A stretch of 64,000 bases of DNA from Bacillus swezeyi. Lineage in GTDB: Bacteria > Bacillota > Bacilli > Bacillales > Bacillaceae. The position numbers were made by a program, and so were the translations under genes. The stretch is from assembly GCF_001969815.1 (NCBI RefSeq), contig NZ_MRBK01000006.1, positions 62,001 through 126,000 of the forward strand. Direction: 5' to 3'. Positions within the stretch are counted from its first letter, which is position 1, and each line of letters begins with the position of its first letter. Shown here piece by piece: positions 41,333 through 52,911 of the stretch. Under the pieces are notes generated by a model, which was not told where the DNA came from, ran no database searches, and worked only from the letters and a program-made list of their open reading frames with translations.

Positions 41333-43746
41333 ATTTCGCAGAAGTGATCGTCGATGTCACCACAAAAAATATCGACAGACCGTTTGACTACCGCATCCCC
41401 GAGAAATGGAGGGGGATGATCAAAAAAGGGATGCGGGTGATCGTTCCTTTTGGCGCCCGTAAAATACAAGGATTTGTCATTCGTGTAAAAGAAGCTTCAG
41501 ATCTCGCTGGGCGTTCGGTCAAAGAGATCGAGGAAATCCTTGACTTGACGCCTGTTTTAACGGAAGAGCTGCTTGAATTGTCTGACTGGCTGACAGAAAA
41601 AACGCTGTCTTATAAAATTACGGCGCTGCAGGCGATGCTGCCTGCGGCAATGAAAGCGAAGTACGGCAAAGAAATCAAGGTGATCGGAGACCTTCCGCTC
41701 CCTGAACCGCTCAAGAGCCTGTTTTCGGAAAAAAAAGCACTTTCCTATTCTGATATAGAAGATCACCGGCTGTTAAAACTTATCCAGCGTCAAGTTCAAG
41801 AGGGCAACCTTGAAGTGGCATACAAGGTAAAGCAAAAAACAAACAAGAAAATGCGCAGAACGATAACGCCCCTCTGTTCGAAAACAGAATTAAAAGAAGC
41901 GCTGACTGAACTTTCCCCGCAGGCTGTTAAACAAAAAGTGATTCTTGAGTTTTTCATCGGGAGTGATGAGGGGATGGCAGTGCCGGCACAGGATCTTTTG
42001 GGCAAAACCGGAGGGTCTTCGGCATCCTTAAAAGCGCTGATCCAGAAAGGCCTGCTGAAGGAAAGCGAGCAGGAGGTTTACAGAGATCCTTATCAGGACA
42101 GAATGTTCAAAAAAACCGAACCGCTTGCTTTAACAGAAGAGCAGGCGCACGCATACAAAGCGATTTCAGAAGCGATCGAAAAACAGGCTCATGACGTGTT
42201 TCTTCTTCACGGTGTCACCGGAAGCGGCAAAACGGAAATCTATCTGCAATCGATTGAAAAAGTGCTGAAAGCCGGTAAGGAAGCGATTGTCCTCGTTCCT
42301 GAAATTTCTCTGACGCCGCAGATGGTCAACCGCTTTAAAGGCCGCTTCGGCTCACAGGTGGCGGTTTTGCACAGCGGACTTTCAACAGGGGAAAAATACG
42401 ATGAATGGCGGAAAATCCACCGCAAAGAGGTCCGTCTTGTCGTTGGCGCAAGGTCGGCCATTTTTGCCCCGTTTGAAAACCTCGGCATGATCATTATCGA
42501 TGAAGAGCATGAAACATCATACAAACAGGAGGAAATGCCGAGATACCATGCGAAAGAAGCGGCGATTAAACGGGCCGAATACCACCGGTGTCCGGTCGTC
42601 CTCGGCAGTGCGACACCGACGCTTGAATCATTTGCTCGGGCCAAAAAAGGCGTGTACAAGCTTCTTTCTCTCAAGTACCGCGTCAACCATCAGGTCATGC
42701 CTGACGTTTCTCTCGTCGATATGAGAGAGGAATTGAGAAGCGGAAACCGCTCCATGTTTTCCAAAGACTTAATGGCAGAGCTTGAAGCAACGCTTGAAAA
42801 AGGTGAACAGGCCGTCCTGTTTTTAAATAAAAGAGGTTATTCCTCGTTTGTCATGTGCAGGGACTGCGGTTATGTCATTCAGTGTCCGCATTGCGAAATT
42901 TCCCTGACATACCACAGGTTTGGACAACGTCTTAAATGCCACTACTGCGGCTATGAAACCGGGATGCCGTCAAGCTGCCCTGAATGCGGCAGCGAGCACA
43001 TCCGTTATTTTGGAACAGGAACACAGCGGGTTGAAGAAGAATTGACGAAAATACTGCCGGCAGCCAGGGTGATTCGCATGGATGTCGATACAACCTCAAG
43101 AAAAGGAGCCCATGAAAAACTGCTTTCATCCTTTGGAAGAGGGGAAGCCGATATATTGCTCGGCACGCAAATGATCGCCAAAGGGCTTGATTTTGAAAAC
43201 GTCACGCTCGTCGGGGTGCTGAGCGCCGATACGATGCTTCACATCCCCGATTTCAGGGCAGCTGAAAAAACGTTTCAGCTGATGACACAGGTCAGCGGAA
43301 GAGCGGGGCGCCACGAAAAACCGGGCAGAGTCATTATTCAAACTTATACTCCGTCACATTACAGCATTCAGCTGACGAAAACGCATGACTATGAAACGTT
43401 TTTCCAGCAGGAAATGCTGCACAGGAAGGAACAGGCTTATCCGCCGTATTATTATTTGGCGCTTGTCAGCGTTTCACACGAGGAAGTGACGAAGGCGGCG
43501 CTTGTCACGGAAAAAATCGCCCACTACTTAAAAGCGAACATTACCGGCGATGCGAAAATCCTCGGACCTGTCGCCTCGCCGATCGCCAGGATCAAAGATA
43601 GATATCGCTATCAATGCGTGATAAAATACAAACAGGAAAACCAGCTTGCATCTTTGTTTAAAACCATTATGGATCATTACAAACGCGATATTGAACAAAA
43701 ACAGCTGACGATTTCGATTGATATGAATCCTTATATGATGATGTAA
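41329..43746 (+). CDS. priA: Primosomal helicase PriA
   Basis: It restarts stalled replication forks by loading DnaD, DnaB and DnaI. The 805-residue protein has an N-terminal 3'-DNA-binding domain, Walker A GVTGSGKTEIYLQ, the DEEH box (IDEEHETSYKQEE), and an inserted zinc domain with four Cys pairs (CRDCGYVIQCPHC, CHYCGYETGMPSSCPEC). ARVIRMDVDTTS, the ILLGTQMIAKGLDF helicase motif and SGRAGRHEKPGRV follow. Confidence 0.97.
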   Translation: MNFAEVIVDVTTKNIDRPFDYRIPEKWRGMIKKGMRVIVPFGARKIQGFVIRVKEASDLAGRSVKEIEEILDLTPVLTEELLELSDWLTEKTLSYKITALQAMLPAAMKAKYGKEIKVIGDLPLPEPLKSLFSEKKALSYSDIEDHRLLKLIQRQVQEGNLEVAYKVKQKTNKKMRRTITPLCSKTELKEALTELSPQAVKQKVILEFFIGSDEGMAVPAQDLLGKTGGSSASLKALIQKGLLKESEQEVYRDPYQDRMFKKTEPLALTEEQAHAYKAISEAIEKQAHDVFLLHGVTGSGKTEIYLQSIEKVLKAGKEAIVLVPEISLTPQMVNRFKGRFGSQVAVLHSGLSTGEKYDEWRKIHRKEVRLVVGARSAIFAPFENLGMIIIDEEHETSYKQEEMPRYHAKEAAIKRAEYHRCPVVLGSATPTLESFARAKKGVYKLLSLKYRVNHQVMPDVSLVDMREELRSGNRSMFSKDLMAELEATLEKGEQAVLFLNKRGYSSFVMCRDCGYVIQCPHCEISLTYHRFGQRLKCHYCGYETGMPSSCPECGSEHIRYFGTGTQRVEEELTKILPAARVIRMDVDTTSRKGAHEKLLSSFGRGEADILLGTQMIAKGLDFENVTLVGVLSADTMLHIPDFRAAEKTFQLMTQVSGRAGRHEKPGRVIIQTYTPSHYSIQLTKTHDYETFFQQEMLHRKEQAYPPYYYLALVSVSHEEVTKAALVTEKIAHYLKANITGDAKILGPVASPIARIKDRYRYQCVIKYKQENQLASLFKTIMDHYKRDIEQKQLTISIDMNPYMMM

Positions 43747-43776
43747 GAAATAACAGCGTGATGGAGGGCTTTTAGA

Positions 43777-44259
43777 TTGGCAGTAAAACCGATCGTGACG
43801 TACCCGGCAGAAGTTTTGGAAACCCCTGCCGAGCCCGTTGCGGTTTTTGATAAATCATTAAAAAAACTACTCGATAATATGTACGATACGATGCTTGAAC
43901 TCGATGGAGTCGGACTTGCCGCCCCGCAAATCGGCGTCTCAAAGAGAGCGGCGGTCGTCGATATCGGCGATGAAACAGGAAAAATCGAGCTGATTAATCC
44001 GGAGGTCATCGAGCAAAGCGGCGAACAAACGGGGCCTGAAGGCTGCTTGAGCTTTCCTGATCTCTACGGTGAAGTGAAGCGGTCCGATTATGTAAAGGTG
44101 AAGGCATTCGACCGCCGCGGAAAATCGTTCACAATAGAAGCGGAAGGTTTTTTGGCGCGAGCGCTGCTGCACGAAATCGACCATTTAGACGGCATTTTGT
44201 TTACATCAAAGGTAACGCGCTATTATGATGTGAAAGAACTTGAGGAAATGGAAGGATGA
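43777..44259 (+). CDS. def: Peptide deformylase
   Basis: It removes formyl from nascent N-terminal Met. The 160-residue protein has the three motifs [17 protein letters not shown] (metal Cys) and HEIDHLDG (metal His pair and Glu). The start is TTG with TGGAGGG about nine bases upstream, aligning with DefA of B. subtilis. It overlaps the ribosome site of fmt, the enzyme of the opposite reaction. Confidence 0.97.
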   Translation: MAVKPIVTYPAEVLETPAEPVAVFDKSLKKLLDNMYDTMLELDGVGLAAPQIGVSKRAAVVDIGDETGKIELINPEVIEQSGEQTGPEGCLSFPDLYGEVKRSDYVKVKAFDRRGKSFTIEAEGFLARALLHEIDHLDGILFTSKVTRYYDVKELEEMEG

Positions 44260-44263
44260 TTGG

Positions 44264-45217
44264 ATGACAAGGATCGTTTTTATGGGGACGCCGGATTTTT
44301 CAGTTCCGGTGCTCAATACGCTGATTAAAGACGGCTATGATGTGGTGGGTGTTGTCACTCAGCCCGACCGTCCGAAAGGCAGAAAAAAAATCATGACACC
44401 GCCTCCGGTTAAGGAAGAAGCGCTGCGACACGGCATCCCTGTGCTTCAGCCTGAAAAAGTGAAAATAGAGGAGGAGACGGACAGGATTCTTCAGCTTGAG
44501 CCGGATTTAATCGTAACGGCAGCTTTTGGCCAAATCCTGCCGAAGAAGCTTTTGGATTATCCAAAATACGGCTGCATCAATGTCCATGCGTCCCTTCTGC
44601 CGGAGCTGCGCGGAGGAGCGCCTATCCATTACTCCATTCTCGAGGGCAAAACTAAGACAGGCGTGACGATCATGTACATGGTCGAAAAATTGGATGCCGG
44701 TGATATGCTCGCCAAAGTCGAAGTTGAAATCGAGGAAGAAGATAATGTCGGCGCGCTTCATGATAAATTGAGCAAAGCGGGAGCCGCGCTTCTTTCTGAA
44801 ACGGTTCCGAAAGTCATTGACGGCTCAGTGACTCCTGAAAAACAAGATGAAGAAAAAGCGACATATGCGCCAAACATTAAACGGGAGCAAGAGCAGATCG
44901 ACTGGTCAAAGCCCGGCGAAATTCTATACAACCAAGTCAGGGGCTTAAACCCTTGGCCTGTCGCCTACACGCTGCTCGGCGGCCAGACATTGAAAGTCTG
45001 GGCGGCTCAAAAGGCTGCGGGTGCAAAACAGGCAAAGCCGGGAGAGATTATCAGCATTGAAAAAGACGGCATTGTCGTCGCTTCGGGAAATGAAACGGCA
45101 TTAAAATTGACGGAAGTGCAGCCTGCAGGCAAAAAAAGAATGAAGGGCGAAGATTTTGTAAGGGGTGCGGCCCTTCAGCCCGGAATGAAATTAGGTCATA
45201 ACGATGAAGAAAAGTAA
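44264..45217 (+). CDS. fmt: Methionyl-tRNA formyltransferase
   Basis: It formylates initiator Met-tRNA using 10-formyl-THF. The 317-residue protein has [10 protein letters not shown] at the start and the catalytic block [21 protein letters not shown] with the Asn-His-Asp set, then a C-terminal OB-like domain. Start at 44264; a frame from 44240 is inside def. It overlaps rsmB by 14 bases. Confidence 0.97.
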   Translation: MTRIVFMGTPDFSVPVLNTLIKDGYDVVGVVTQPDRPKGRKKIMTPPPVKEEALRHGIPVLQPEKVKIEEETDRILQLEPDLIVTAAFGQILPKKLLDYPKYGCINVHASLLPELRGGAPIHYSILEGKTKTGVTIMYMVEKLDAGDMLAKVEVEIEEEDNVGALHDKLSKAGAALLSETVPKVIDGSVTPEKQDEEKATYAPNIKREQEQIDWSKPGEILYNQVRGLNPWPVAYTLLGGQTLKVWAAQKAAGAKQAKPGEIISIEKDGIVVASGNETALKLTEVQPAGKKRMKGEDFVRGAALQPGMKLGHNDEEK

Positions 45218-46553
45218 TGTCAGAGAAGTTGCTCTCGATGCGCTGATCAAGCTCGACCAAAATCAGGCATACAGCAACCTTTTGCTCCAGTCCGTCATGA
45301 AAGCGAACGATTTAAACGATAAGGACAGAGGTTTGCTGACAGAACTCGTTTACGGAACCCTTCAAAACAAGCTTGCTCTCGATTATATGCTGAAGCCGTT
45401 TATGAAAAAGCCGGAAAAGGTGACACTATGGGTGATTCACCTTTTAAGAATGTCGCTGTACCAAATGGAATACTTGGAGAAAATACCTGACCGCGCCGCA
45501 CTTTTTGAAGCGGTTGAAATCGCGAAAAAACGCGGACATAAAGGCATTTCTTCATTCGTTAACGGGGTGCTGCGCTCCGTTCAGAGGGAGGGTGTTCCTT
45601 CTTTTGATGAGATTGCCGACCCGATTGAGCGATTGGCGGTTGAAACGAGCCATCCGGAATGGCTGGTCAGTGAATGGACCGATGCTTACGGATTTGAAGC
45701 GGCCGAGCAAATTTGCCGGGTCCATATGATTCCGCCGAAGCAGACGCTTCGGGTCAACACCTTGAAAAACGACAGAGACGGACTGCTCAAACGCCTCAGT
45801 GAAGCAGGATTCGAGGCGGAAGCAGGCGACTTGTCCAAAGACGCCGTAAAACTGCTAAAAGGAACCATTGCCGCGAGTCCTTTTTTCAAAGAAGGCGATG
45901 TAACCATTCAGGATGAAAGTTCGATGCTCGTTGCAAGGGCCCTCGGGCCTGAACCGGGAGAAACCGTGCTTGACGCGTGTGCAGCTCCGGGCGGAAAATC
46001 GACCCATATCAGCGAGCTCCTTCAGAATACAGGGAAGGTCGTTTCCCTTGATCTTCATCAGCATAAAGTCAAGCTGATCAGGGAAGCTGCGGGGCGGCTC
46101 GGGCTTTCAAACATCGAAACAAAGGCGATGGATGCCAGAAAAGCGGGGGAAGCTTTTCAGCCGCAGCAGTTTGACCGGATTCTCGTTGATGCGCCATGCT
46201 CAGGCTTTGGCGTTATTCGCAGAAAACCGGATCTCAAATACAGCAAAACACCCGAAGACAGCGCCCGTCTTGCCGGGATTCAGCTTGCGATTTTAAACGA
46301 AATCGCACCTTTGCTGAAAAAAGGCGGAACACTGGTCTACAGTACGTGTACGATGGACCGGACAGAAAACGAACAAGTCATGCATGCTTTTTTAGAAGAA
46401 CACGATGAATTTGAGCCTGACCATAGCCTTTCAGAACGGCTGCCGGAAAAAGCGGCGCCTTATGTGCAAAGCGGGAGCGTTCAAATTCTTCCTCATTATT
46501 TCGGTACAGACGGCTTCTTTATTTGCAGCATGAGAAAGAAGGGATCACAATGA
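45204..46553 (+). CDS. rsmB: 16S rRNA m5C967 methyltransferase RsmB
   Basis: The 449-residue protein has an N-terminal NusB-like RNA-binding domain (about 1-135), then a Rossmann methyltransferase domain with SAM motif [29 protein letters not shown] (a conserved Cys) and [14 protein letters not shown] (catalytic Cys). It corresponds to yloM. It overlaps rlmN by four bases. Confidence 0.95.
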   Translation: MKKSNVREVALDALIKLDQNQAYSNLLLQSVMKANDLNDKDRGLLTELVYGTLQNKLALDYMLKPFMKKPEKVTLWVIHLLRMSLYQMEYLEKIPDRAALFEAVEIAKKRGHKGISSFVNGVLRSVQREGVPSFDEIADPIERLAVETSHPEWLVSEWTDAYGFEAAEQICRVHMIPPKQTLRVNTLKNDRDGLLKRLSEAGFEAEAGDLSKDAVKLLKGTIAASPFFKEGDVTIQDESSMLVARALGPEPGETVLDACAAPGGKSTHISELLQNTGKVVSLDLHQHKVKLIREAAGRLGLSNIETKAMDARKAGEAFQPQQFDRILVDAPCSGFGVIRRKPDLKYSKTPEDSARLAGIQLAILNEIAPLLKKGGTLVYSTCTMDRTENEQVMHAFLEEHDEFEPDHSLSERLPEKAAPYVQSGSVQILPHYFGTDGFFICSMRKKGSQ

Positions 46554-47638
46554 TGGAATCAAAACAAAAAGTGAGAAAAGAATTGCGGACAGAGAAACCG
46601 TCCATTTATTCTTTTGAAATAGATGAAATAAAAAGCTGGCTTGCGGAAAACGGCGAAAAGCCTTTCCGCGCCTCGCAGGTTTTCGAATGGCTCTATGAAA
46701 AAAGAGTCACTTCGTTTGATGAGATGACAAATCTTTCAAAGGAGCTTCGCGCCAAGCTGAAGGAGCATTTTGTATTAACAACGCTGAAAACGGCCGTCAA
46801 GCAGACATCTCAGGATGGAACGATGAAGTTTTTATTTGAGCTGCATGATGGATACACGATCGAAACCGTATTAATGAGGCATGATTATGGCAATTCTGTT
46901 TGTGTCACAACACAGGTAGGCTGCCGAATTGGCTGTACATTTTGCGCGTCGACGCTCGGGGGGCTGAAGCGGAATCTGGAAGCAGGCGAGATCGTCGCAC
47001 AGGTTGTCAAGGTGCAGCAGGCGCTTGATGAAACAGATGAACGCGTCAGCTCAATCGTCATCATGGGGATCGGTGAACCGTTCGATAATTTTCAGGAAAT
47101 GCTTGCGTTCTTAAAAATCGTCAACCATGATAAAGGGCTGAATATCGGAGCCCGTCACATCACAGTATCAACGAGCGGCATCATTCCGAAAATCTATGAG
47201 TTCGCTGATGAAAAACTGCAAATCAACTTTGCGATTTCACTGCACGCGCCAAACACCGAGATCAGAAGCAGGCTGATGCCGATCAATAGAGCATACAAGC
47301 TTCCAGACCTGATGAAGGCGATCGATTACTACATTAAGAAAACAGGCAGAAGGGTTTCCTTTGAATACGGCCTTTTCGGCGGTGTCAACGATCAGGTCGA
47401 ACACGCGGAAGAACTGGCTGAACTGTTAAAAGGAGTCAAATGCCATGTCAATTTGATTCCCGTCAATTATGTACCTGAACGAGACTATGTCAGAACACCT
47501 AAAGAACAGATTTTCGCCTTTGAAAAAACATTAAAGTCTCATGGAGTAAATGTCACGATCAGAAGAGAGCAAGGCCATGATATTGACGCTGCCTGCGGAC
47601 AGCTGCGTGCGAAGGAGCGACAAGAAGAGACGAGGTGA
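46550..47638 (+). CDS. rlmN: Dual-specificity 23S/tRNA adenine-C2 methyltransferase RlmN
   Basis: This radical-SAM enzyme makes m2A2503 in 23S rRNA and m2A37 in tRNA. The 362-residue protein has the cluster motif CRIGCTFC, and the C-terminal active Cys is in [23 protein letters not shown] is the SAM-binding glycine motif. Start ATG 46550 overlaps the rsmB stop; a second ATG at 46553 is possible. It is a housekeeping RlmN, not Cfr, by its length and neighbours. Confidence 0.95.
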   Translation: MMESKQKVRKELRTEKPSIYSFEIDEIKSWLAENGEKPFRASQVFEWLYEKRVTSFDEMTNLSKELRAKLKEHFVLTTLKTAVKQTSQDGTMKFLFELHDGYTIETVLMRHDYGNSVCVTTQVGCRIGCTFCASTLGGLKRNLEAGEIVAQVVKVQQALDETDERVSSIVIMGIGEPFDNFQEMLAFLKIVNHDKGLNIGARHITVSTSGIIPKIYEFADEKLQINFAISLHAPNTEIRSRLMPINRAYKLPDLMKAIDYYIKKTGRRVSFEYGLFGGVNDQVEHAEELAELLKGVKCHVNLIPVNYVPERDYVRTPKEQIFAFEKTLKSHGVNVTIRREQGHDIDAACGQLRAKERQEETR

Positions 47639-47644
47639 AAAAGG

Positions 47645-48409
47645 TTGAAGACAGCCTTAAAGACGGACAGGGGAAAAATACGCCAGCACAATGAAGATGA
47701 TGCGGGCATTTTTACAAAAAAAGAGGAGTTTATTTTGGCCGTTGTCTGCGACGGAATGGGAGGTCATCTTGCCGGCGATGTGGCGAGCAGGATGGCGGTC
47801 TTATCCCTTCAAGACATCTGGGAGCAGACCGAGGATATTCCGGCGGCACCGGCTGAGAGCGAAGCATGGCTGAAAGAGCAGATTACAGCCGTCAATCAAA
47901 AAATCTATGACCATTCAAGGGCGCATGAAGAATGCCAGGGAATGGGGACGACTGTCGTCTGCGCTTTTTATACGGGGAAAACGCTGACGATCGCCCATAT
48001 CGGAGACAGCCGCTGCTATCTCCTGCATGAAGAAAGCTTGACTCAGCTGACCGAAGACCATTCACTTGTCAATGAACTTGTGCGGACAGGGGGGATTTCG
48101 AAAGAAGACGCTGAACACCATCCGCGGAAAAACGTGCTGACAAAAGCGCTCGGTACAGATCCGGAAGTGCAGGTCGAGACACACTCCTTTGAAATCGAAC
48201 CTGGTGACCAAGTGCTTTTATGCTCTGACGGTCTGACGAACAAAGTCGATGATGTGAAACTGAAAGAGCTGCTTCAAGCTTCTTCCTCTCTTGAGGAAAA
48301 AGCTGAGCAGCTTGTTCAGATGGCTAATGACAACGGCGGTGAAGATAACATAACCGTTGCGTTATTGGAACTTCCTTCACAAAATGAAGAAGGTGAAGAC
48401 AAGTGCTAA
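47645..48409 (+). CDS. prpC: Serine/threonine phosphatase PrpC (PP2C)
   Basis: It reverses PrkC phosphorylation. The 254-residue PPM-type enzyme has metal ligands in [45 protein letters not shown] and [10 protein letters not shown]. The start is TTG with GAGGTG seven bases upstream. It overlaps the kinase gene by seven bases, so both are made together. Confidence 0.97.
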   Translation: MKTALKTDRGKIRQHNEDDAGIFTKKEEFILAVVCDGMGGHLAGDVASRMAVLSLQDIWEQTEDIPAAPAESEAWLKEQITAVNQKIYDHSRAHEECQGMGTTVVCAFYTGKTLTIAHIGDSRCYLLHEESLTQLTEDHSLVNELVRTGGISKEDAEHHPRKNVLTKALGTDPEVQVETHSFEIEPGDQVLLCSDGLTNKVDDVKLKELLQASSSLEEKAEQLVQMANDNGGEDNITVALLELPSQNEEGEDKC

Positions 48410-50379
48410 TCGGCAAAAGGATCAGCGGACGCTACCAAATCCTGCGCGCAATCGGCGGCGGAGGAATGGCTAACGTCTACTTAGCTGAGGACATCATACT
48501 CGATCGGGAAGTCGCGATTAAAGTTCTGCGGTTTGACTTCGTTCATGACACCGATTTTATCAGGCGGTTCAGAAGGGAAGCACAATCCGCTGCGAGCCTC
48601 GATCACCCTAATATCGTCAGCATTTATGATGTCGGGGAAGAAGATGACATCTATTATATCGTGATGGAGCATGTAGAGGGGATGACCCTGAAGGAATACA
48701 TAAACCGAACCGGCCCCCTTCATCCAAAAGAAGCGGTCCAAATCACGGAGCAGATCGTGTCCGCCATCGCGCACGCCCACGAGAATCAAATCGTTCACCG
48801 GGATATCAAGCCTCACAACATTCTGATTGACCATATGGGGCACATTAAAGTGACCGATTTCGGCATTGCCATGGCATTAAGCTCAACGACCATCACGCAC
48901 ACCAACTCCGTTTTAGGCTCTGTCCATTATCTGTCGCCTGAACAGGCAAGGGGCGGACTGTCTACGAAAAAATCAGATATTTATTCGCTTGGCATTGTGC
49001 TGTTCGAGCTTTTGACGGCGCGCACCCCGTTTGAAGGAGAATCAGCGGTCAGCATCGCACTCAAGCATCTGCAATCGGAAACGCCTTCAGTGAAAAGGTG
49101 GAATCCGGCCGTGCCGCAAAGCATAGAAAACATCGTGCTCAAGGCCATGGCCAAAGATCCGTTCCACAGGTATGATGCAGCCGAAGAAATGGAAAGCGAC
49201 TTGAAGGCGGCTTTTGATCCGGACAGAATCAATCAAAAAAAATTCGCCATTCCGTCTGATGATGAGATGACTAAAGCTATCCCGGTCATCAAAGATCTGC
49301 CTCAAGACACGGATGGACAAGCCGGCGCCCCGGATGACGCGGAGGAGGCTCCGGCTTTATCAAAAAAAGAAAAAAAGAAACAGGCAAAAGCAAACAAGAA
49401 GAAAAAAAGAAAGAAATGGCCTCTTGTTTTGCTGACGCTGTTTTTCATTCTGATCACCTCAGCCATCCTGGCTCTGACGGTATTTCCATCGCTGTTCATG
49501 CCTAAAGATGTAGAGGTTCCGAATGTTGCGGGACTTGATTATGAAGAGGCCGTCACAACGCTTGAAGGGGAAGGGTTTGAAGTTGATCCGAATGCCGAAG
49601 ATGTGGCCGACGAAAAAATTGAAGAAGGGCTGATCGTCAAATCAGACCCGGCAGCCGGCGATGTCGTGAAGGAAGGCTCGACAGTCAAGCTTTATAAAAG
49701 CTCAGGGAAAGAGAAAAAAGAAGTGGACGATGTCGTCGGCCAAAAAGCCGATGCCGCCCAAAAGCTTCTTGAGCAAAAAGGCTTTAAACATATAAAGACA
49801 GAAGAGGTGCATGATGAGGAGGAAGCAGGCACCATCATTGAACAGCAGCCGTCGGCAGGAACGGAGATCATCCCTGGCGACGATGAGATCAAATTAACGG
49901 TCAGCCTCGGACCGGAAGATATTACATTAAGAGATTTAAAAACATACAGCAAACAAGCGGCTTCAGGCTATTTGGAAGATCATCAGCTCGTCCTCGTTGA
50001 AAAGGAAGCACACTCTGAAGACGTTCCCGAAGGCCAAGTCATCAAACAAAAGCCGGAAGCCGGATCGACTGTCAAACCCGGAGATAAAGTAGAGGTTACA
50101 TTTTCTCTAGGCCCTGAAAAAAAACCGGTCAAAACGGTGACTGAAAAAATCGATATCCCCTATGATCCGGATACGGAGGGGGAGGAGCTGACGGTCCAGA
50201 TCTCGATCGATGATGAAGAGCACAGCATTTCTGATGTCTATGAAAATTTCAAAATCACGGCGCCGGCCGAGCGCACGATCAAATTCAGGATTGCACCAGG
50301 CCAAAAAGGGTATTATCAAGTAACCGTCAATAATAAAGTAGTCAGGACAAAAACGATTGAATATCCTGATGAAGAATAA
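48403..50379 (+). CDS. prkC: Membrane Ser/Thr kinase PrkC with PASTA domains
   Basis: It senses muropeptides and phosphorylates translation and cell-wall proteins; it also triggers germination. The 658-residue protein has a Hanks kinase domain (glycine loop GGGGMANVY, Lys40, HRDIKPHN with Asp134, DFG at 152-154), a Lys-rich juxtamembrane stretch (320-338), one membrane span (about 340-362) and three PASTA repeats outside, then a C-terminal Ig-like part. It is about ten residues longer than I recall for B. subtilis, mostly in linkers. Start GTG. Confidence 0.96.
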   Translation: MLIGKRISGRYQILRAIGGGGMANVYLAEDIILDREVAIKVLRFDFVHDTDFIRRFRREAQSAASLDHPNIVSIYDVGEEDDIYYIVMEHVEGMTLKEYINRTGPLHPKEAVQITEQIVSAIAHAHENQIVHRDIKPHNILIDHMGHIKVTDFGIAMALSSTTITHTNSVLGSVHYLSPEQARGGLSTKKSDIYSLGIVLFELLTARTPFEGESAVSIALKHLQSETPSVKRWNPAVPQSIENIVLKAMAKDPFHRYDAAEEMESDLKAAFDPDRINQKKFAIPSDDEMTKAIPVIKDLPQDTDGQAGAPDDAEEAPALSKKEKKKQAKANKKKKRKKWPLVLLTLFFILITSAILALTVFPSLFMPKDVEVPNVAGLDYEEAVTTLEGEGFEVDPNAEDVADEKIEEGLIVKSDPAAGDVVKEGSTVKLYKSSGKEKKEVDDVVGQKADAAQKLLEQKGFKHIKTEEVHDEEEAGTIIEQQPSAGTEIIPGDDEIKLTVSLGPEDITLRDLKTYSKQAASGYLEDHQLVLVEKEAHSEDVPEGQVIKQKPEAGSTVKPGDKVEVTFSLGPEKKPVKTVTEKIDIPYDPDTEGEELTVQISIDDEEHSISDVYENFKITAPAERTIKFRIAPGQKGYYQVTVNNKVVRTKTIEYPDEE

Positions 50380-50391
50380 AGGAGGTGCAGT

Positions 50392-51270
50392 ATGCCTGAG
50401 GGCAAAATCATTAAAGCATTAAGCGGCTTTTACTATGTATTGGATGGCGAAAAAGTGATTCAGTGCAGAGGAAGAGGCGTTTTCAGAAAGAACAAAATAA
50501 CCCCTCTTGTCGGTGACGATGTCGTGTATCAAGCGGATCATGATAAGGAAGGCTATCTTCTTGAAATCAAGACAAGAGTCAATGAATTGGTCAGGCCCCC
50601 GATCAGCAATGTGGATCAGGCTGTTCTCGTATTTTCAGCGAAAGAGCCGACTTTCAGCACGTCGCTTTTGGATCGTTTTTTAGTGCTTGTTGAGGCCAAT
50701 GATATTCAACCGATTATTTGTATTACAAAGATGGATTTGGCAGAGGATTCGAGAGAGCAGATTCATCAGTATGCGGAAGACTATCGAAATATCGGGTATC
50801 CTGTTTATTTGACGTCAACCGAAAGCGGGAGCGGCATGGAAGAGGTTATACCTCACTTTCAAGACCGGATCACCGTTTTTGCAGGCCAGTCCGGCGTAGG
50901 AAAATCTTCGCTTTTAAATGCAATCAGTCCGGACCTTAAACTGAAAACCGACGGTATTTCCGCCCATTTGGGAAGAGGAAAGCATACAACGCGCCATGTC
51001 GAGCTGATTCATATAAACGGAGGGCTTGTCGCTGACACACCGGGGTTCAGTTCGCTTGAGTTCACAGGCATTGAAGCAGAAAACCTAGGATATACGTTTT
51101 TGGAGATCGGCGAAAAGAGCGCAGAATGCAAATTTCGCGGATGTCTGCATATAAAAGAGCCGAATTGCGCCGTTAAAAAAGCGGTGGAAAACGGGGAAAT
51201 CGCTTCATACCGATATGATCATTACGTTGAATTTTTAACAGAGATAAAAGATAGAAAGCCGAGGTATTAA
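50392..51270 (+). CDS. rsgA: Ribosome small-subunit GTPase RsgA (CpgA)
   Basis: This circularly permuted GTPase of 30S maturation has 292 residues: an OB-fold, a G domain in order G4-G5-G1-G3 (ITKMDL, then GQSGVGKSSLLNAI, then DTPGFSS) and a C-terminal zinc site (CKFRGCLHIKEPNC). It lies behind prkC, which phosphorylates it in B. subtilis. AAAGGAGGTG precedes the ATG. Confidence 0.96.
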   Translation: MPEGKIIKALSGFYYVLDGEKVIQCRGRGVFRKNKITPLVGDDVVYQADHDKEGYLLEIKTRVNELVRPPISNVDQAVLVFSAKEPTFSTSLLDRFLVLVEANDIQPIICITKMDLAEDSREQIHQYAEDYRNIGYPVYLTSTESGSGMEEVIPHFQDRITVFAGQSGVGKSSLLNAISPDLKLKTDGISAHLGRGKHTTRHVELIHINGGLVADTPGFSSLEFTGIEAENLGYTFLEIGEKSAECKFRGCLHIKEPNCAVKKAVENGEIASYRYDHYVEFLTEIKDRKPRY

Positions 51271-51273
51271 GAT

Positions 51274-51927
51274 ATGGTATATGTTGCTCCTTCGATTCTT
51301 TCAGCCGATTTTGCCCGTTTAGGGGAAGAGATCAAAGATGTTGAACAAGGCGGTGCCGATTTCATCCACATTGATGTGATGGACGGGCATTTCGTTCCAA
51401 ACCTGACCATTGGACCGCTTGTTGTTGAAGCCGTCCGCCCGATTACGGAACTTCCGCTTGACGTTCATTTGATGATCGAGCATCCGGATCGCTATATCCC
51501 TGCATTTGCAAAAGCGGGAGCGGACATTCTTTCCGTTCATGCCGAAGCTTGTCCGCACCTTCATCGGACAATCCAGCTGATCAAGGAACAAGGAATTAAA
51601 GCGGGTGTCGTATTAAATCCGCATACCCCTGTTCAGCTGATCGAACACGTGCTGGAAGACCTTGATCTCGTGCTGCTGATGACCGTGAATCCGGGATTTG
51701 GCGGACAGTCGTTTATTTCTTCAGTCGTTCCGAAAATCAGGCAGGTCAAAGAGCTTGCTGAACAAAAAGGGCTTTCCGGCCTGCTGATCGAAGTTGACGG
51801 AGGCGTCAACAGAGAGACTGCGGCCCAGTGTATAGAGGCGGGGGCAAACCTGCTTGTCGCGGGCTCTGCCATCTATAATGAAAAAGACCGTAAAAAAGCG
51901 ATTTCCGACATAAAAGGAGCGCTCTGA
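51274..51927 (+). CDS. rpe: Ribulose-phosphate 3-epimerase
   Basis: It interconverts ribulose-5-P and xylulose-5-P in the pentose phosphate pathway. The 217-residue TIM-barrel has metal and catalytic residues in [35 protein letters not shown] and [12 protein letters not shown], and EVDGGVN. It is three bases after rsgA. Confidence 0.97.
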   Translation: MVYVAPSILSADFARLGEEIKDVEQGGADFIHIDVMDGHFVPNLTIGPLVVEAVRPITELPLDVHLMIEHPDRYIPAFAKAGADILSVHAEACPHLHRTIQLIKEQGIKAGVVLNPHTPVQLIEHVLEDLDLVLLMTVNPGFGGQSFISSVVPKIRQVKELAEQKGLSGLLIEVDGGVNRETAAQCIEAGANLLVAGSAIYNEKDRKKAISDIKGAL

Positions 51928-51948
51928 ATAGAAACGTTCAGGCGTATT

Positions 51949-52000
51949 CCGCTCTAAAAAAAGAGCCGGCTCCCTGAGCTGCGCTCTTTTTTAGAGCGGG
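51949..52000. terminator. Long symmetrical terminator after rpe
   Basis: CCGCTCTAAAAAAAGAGC and GCTCTTTTTTAGAGCGG are inverse apart from one extra A, with a 16-base loop. The T-run lies inside the outer stem: the inner stem AGAGC/GCTCT plus TTTTTT makes a normal terminator and the outer part extends it. It could act on both strands. Confidence 0.75.
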
Positions 52001-52018
52001 TACAGAAAGGATAAAGCG

Positions 52019-52663
52019 ATGAAGAATATCAATATTGTAGCTGGAGGACCCAGCCATCTCATTCCTGATTTGTCATTGTATCAAGAAAAAAATACACTTT
52101 GGATCGGCGTCGACAGAGGCGCGGCGGCGCTTCTTGAAGCAGGAATCGTGCCCGATGAAGCGTTTGGAGACTTTGACAGCATTACAGAAGAGCAGAAAAA
52201 AGCGCTTGAAAAAGCCGCCCCCCGCCTTCATATCTATCAAGCAGAAAAAGATAAGACCGATTTGGACCTCGCACTCAGCTGGTCGATCGAGCAGCAGCCT
52301 TCTTCCATCAGGATGTTTGGCATTTCGGGAGGAAGAGCAGATCATTTTCTCGGAAATCTGCAGCTTCTTTATCAAACGCTCCCAAAAAAAGTCACTACTG
52401 TGATGATCGACCGGCAGAATGAGATCAGCATGTTTTCCCCGGGCTCCTATACCGTCAAGCAGGATGAAACAAAGCCGTATGTCTCATTCCTGCCGTTTGC
52501 AGAAACGGTTAAAAACCTTTCTCTCGAAGGATTTAAGTATTCTTTAAATAAGTGTCATATTGCTCTCGGTTCCACACTATGTATTAGTAACGAACTCATC
52601 CATTCACAAGGTGCTTTTTCGTTTACAGAAGGCATATTAATAATGATAAGAAGCACTGATTAA
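52019..52663 (+). CDS. thiN: Thiamine pyrophosphokinase
   Basis: It converts thiamine to TPP with ATP. The 214-residue protein has WIGVDRGAAALLEAG, GDFDSITEE and EKDKTDLDLAL as the substrate and Mg sites, and GGRADHFLGN. It corresponds to yloS. AAAGGATAAAG precedes the ATG. Confidence 0.94.
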   Translation: MKNINIVAGGPSHLIPDLSLYQEKNTLWIGVDRGAAALLEAGIVPDEAFGDFDSITEEQKKALEKAAPRLHIYQAEKDKTDLDLALSWSIEQQPSSIRMFGISGGRADHFLGNLQLLYQTLPKKVTTVMIDRQNEISMFSPGSYTVKQDETKPYVSFLPFAETVKNLSLEGFKYSLNKCHIALGSTLCISNELIHSQGAFSFTEGILIMIRSTD

Positions 52664-52760
52664 AATATCCTGGCTACCCGCTCGGCGGATGTTTGGAGAT
52701 CCGGTTGTCAGAAAAGACTGGCGATACATGCGGTTACGGGACTCTTGAGGAGGGAACGCA

Positions 52761-52841
52761 ATGAAATTTTATACCATTAAATTACCGAAGTTTTTAGGGG
52801 GGATCGTCCGGGCGATGCTTGGCTCGTTTCGGAAAGATTAG
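52761..52841 (+). CDS. spoVM: SpoVM, 26-residue spore coat anchor
   Basis: This amphipathic peptide recognises the convex forespore membrane and anchors SpoIVA. It starts MKFYTIKLPKFLGGIVRAML and ends GSFRKD. The 26 residues appear identical to the B. subtilis peptide as I recall it, including Pro9, which is needed for shallow membrane insertion. GAGGAGGGAAC precedes the ATG. A CGATACATG at 52722-52730 resembles a sigma-E -10 element; the -35 is not convincing. Confidence 0.97.
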   Translation: MKFYTIKLPKFLGGIVRAMLGSFRKD

Positions 52842-52862
52842 AAGCGCCCGTGCGCTTTTTTT
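52842..52862 (+). terminator. Terminator of spoVM
   Basis: AAGCGC-CCGT-GCGCTT, then TTTTT, starting on the base after the stop codon. Confidence 0.8.
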
Positions 52863-52911
52863 GAGTGTTTTTTTAAAATCGGCTGCTCCTTCCCGGACTA
52901 AAAAAGAACGT

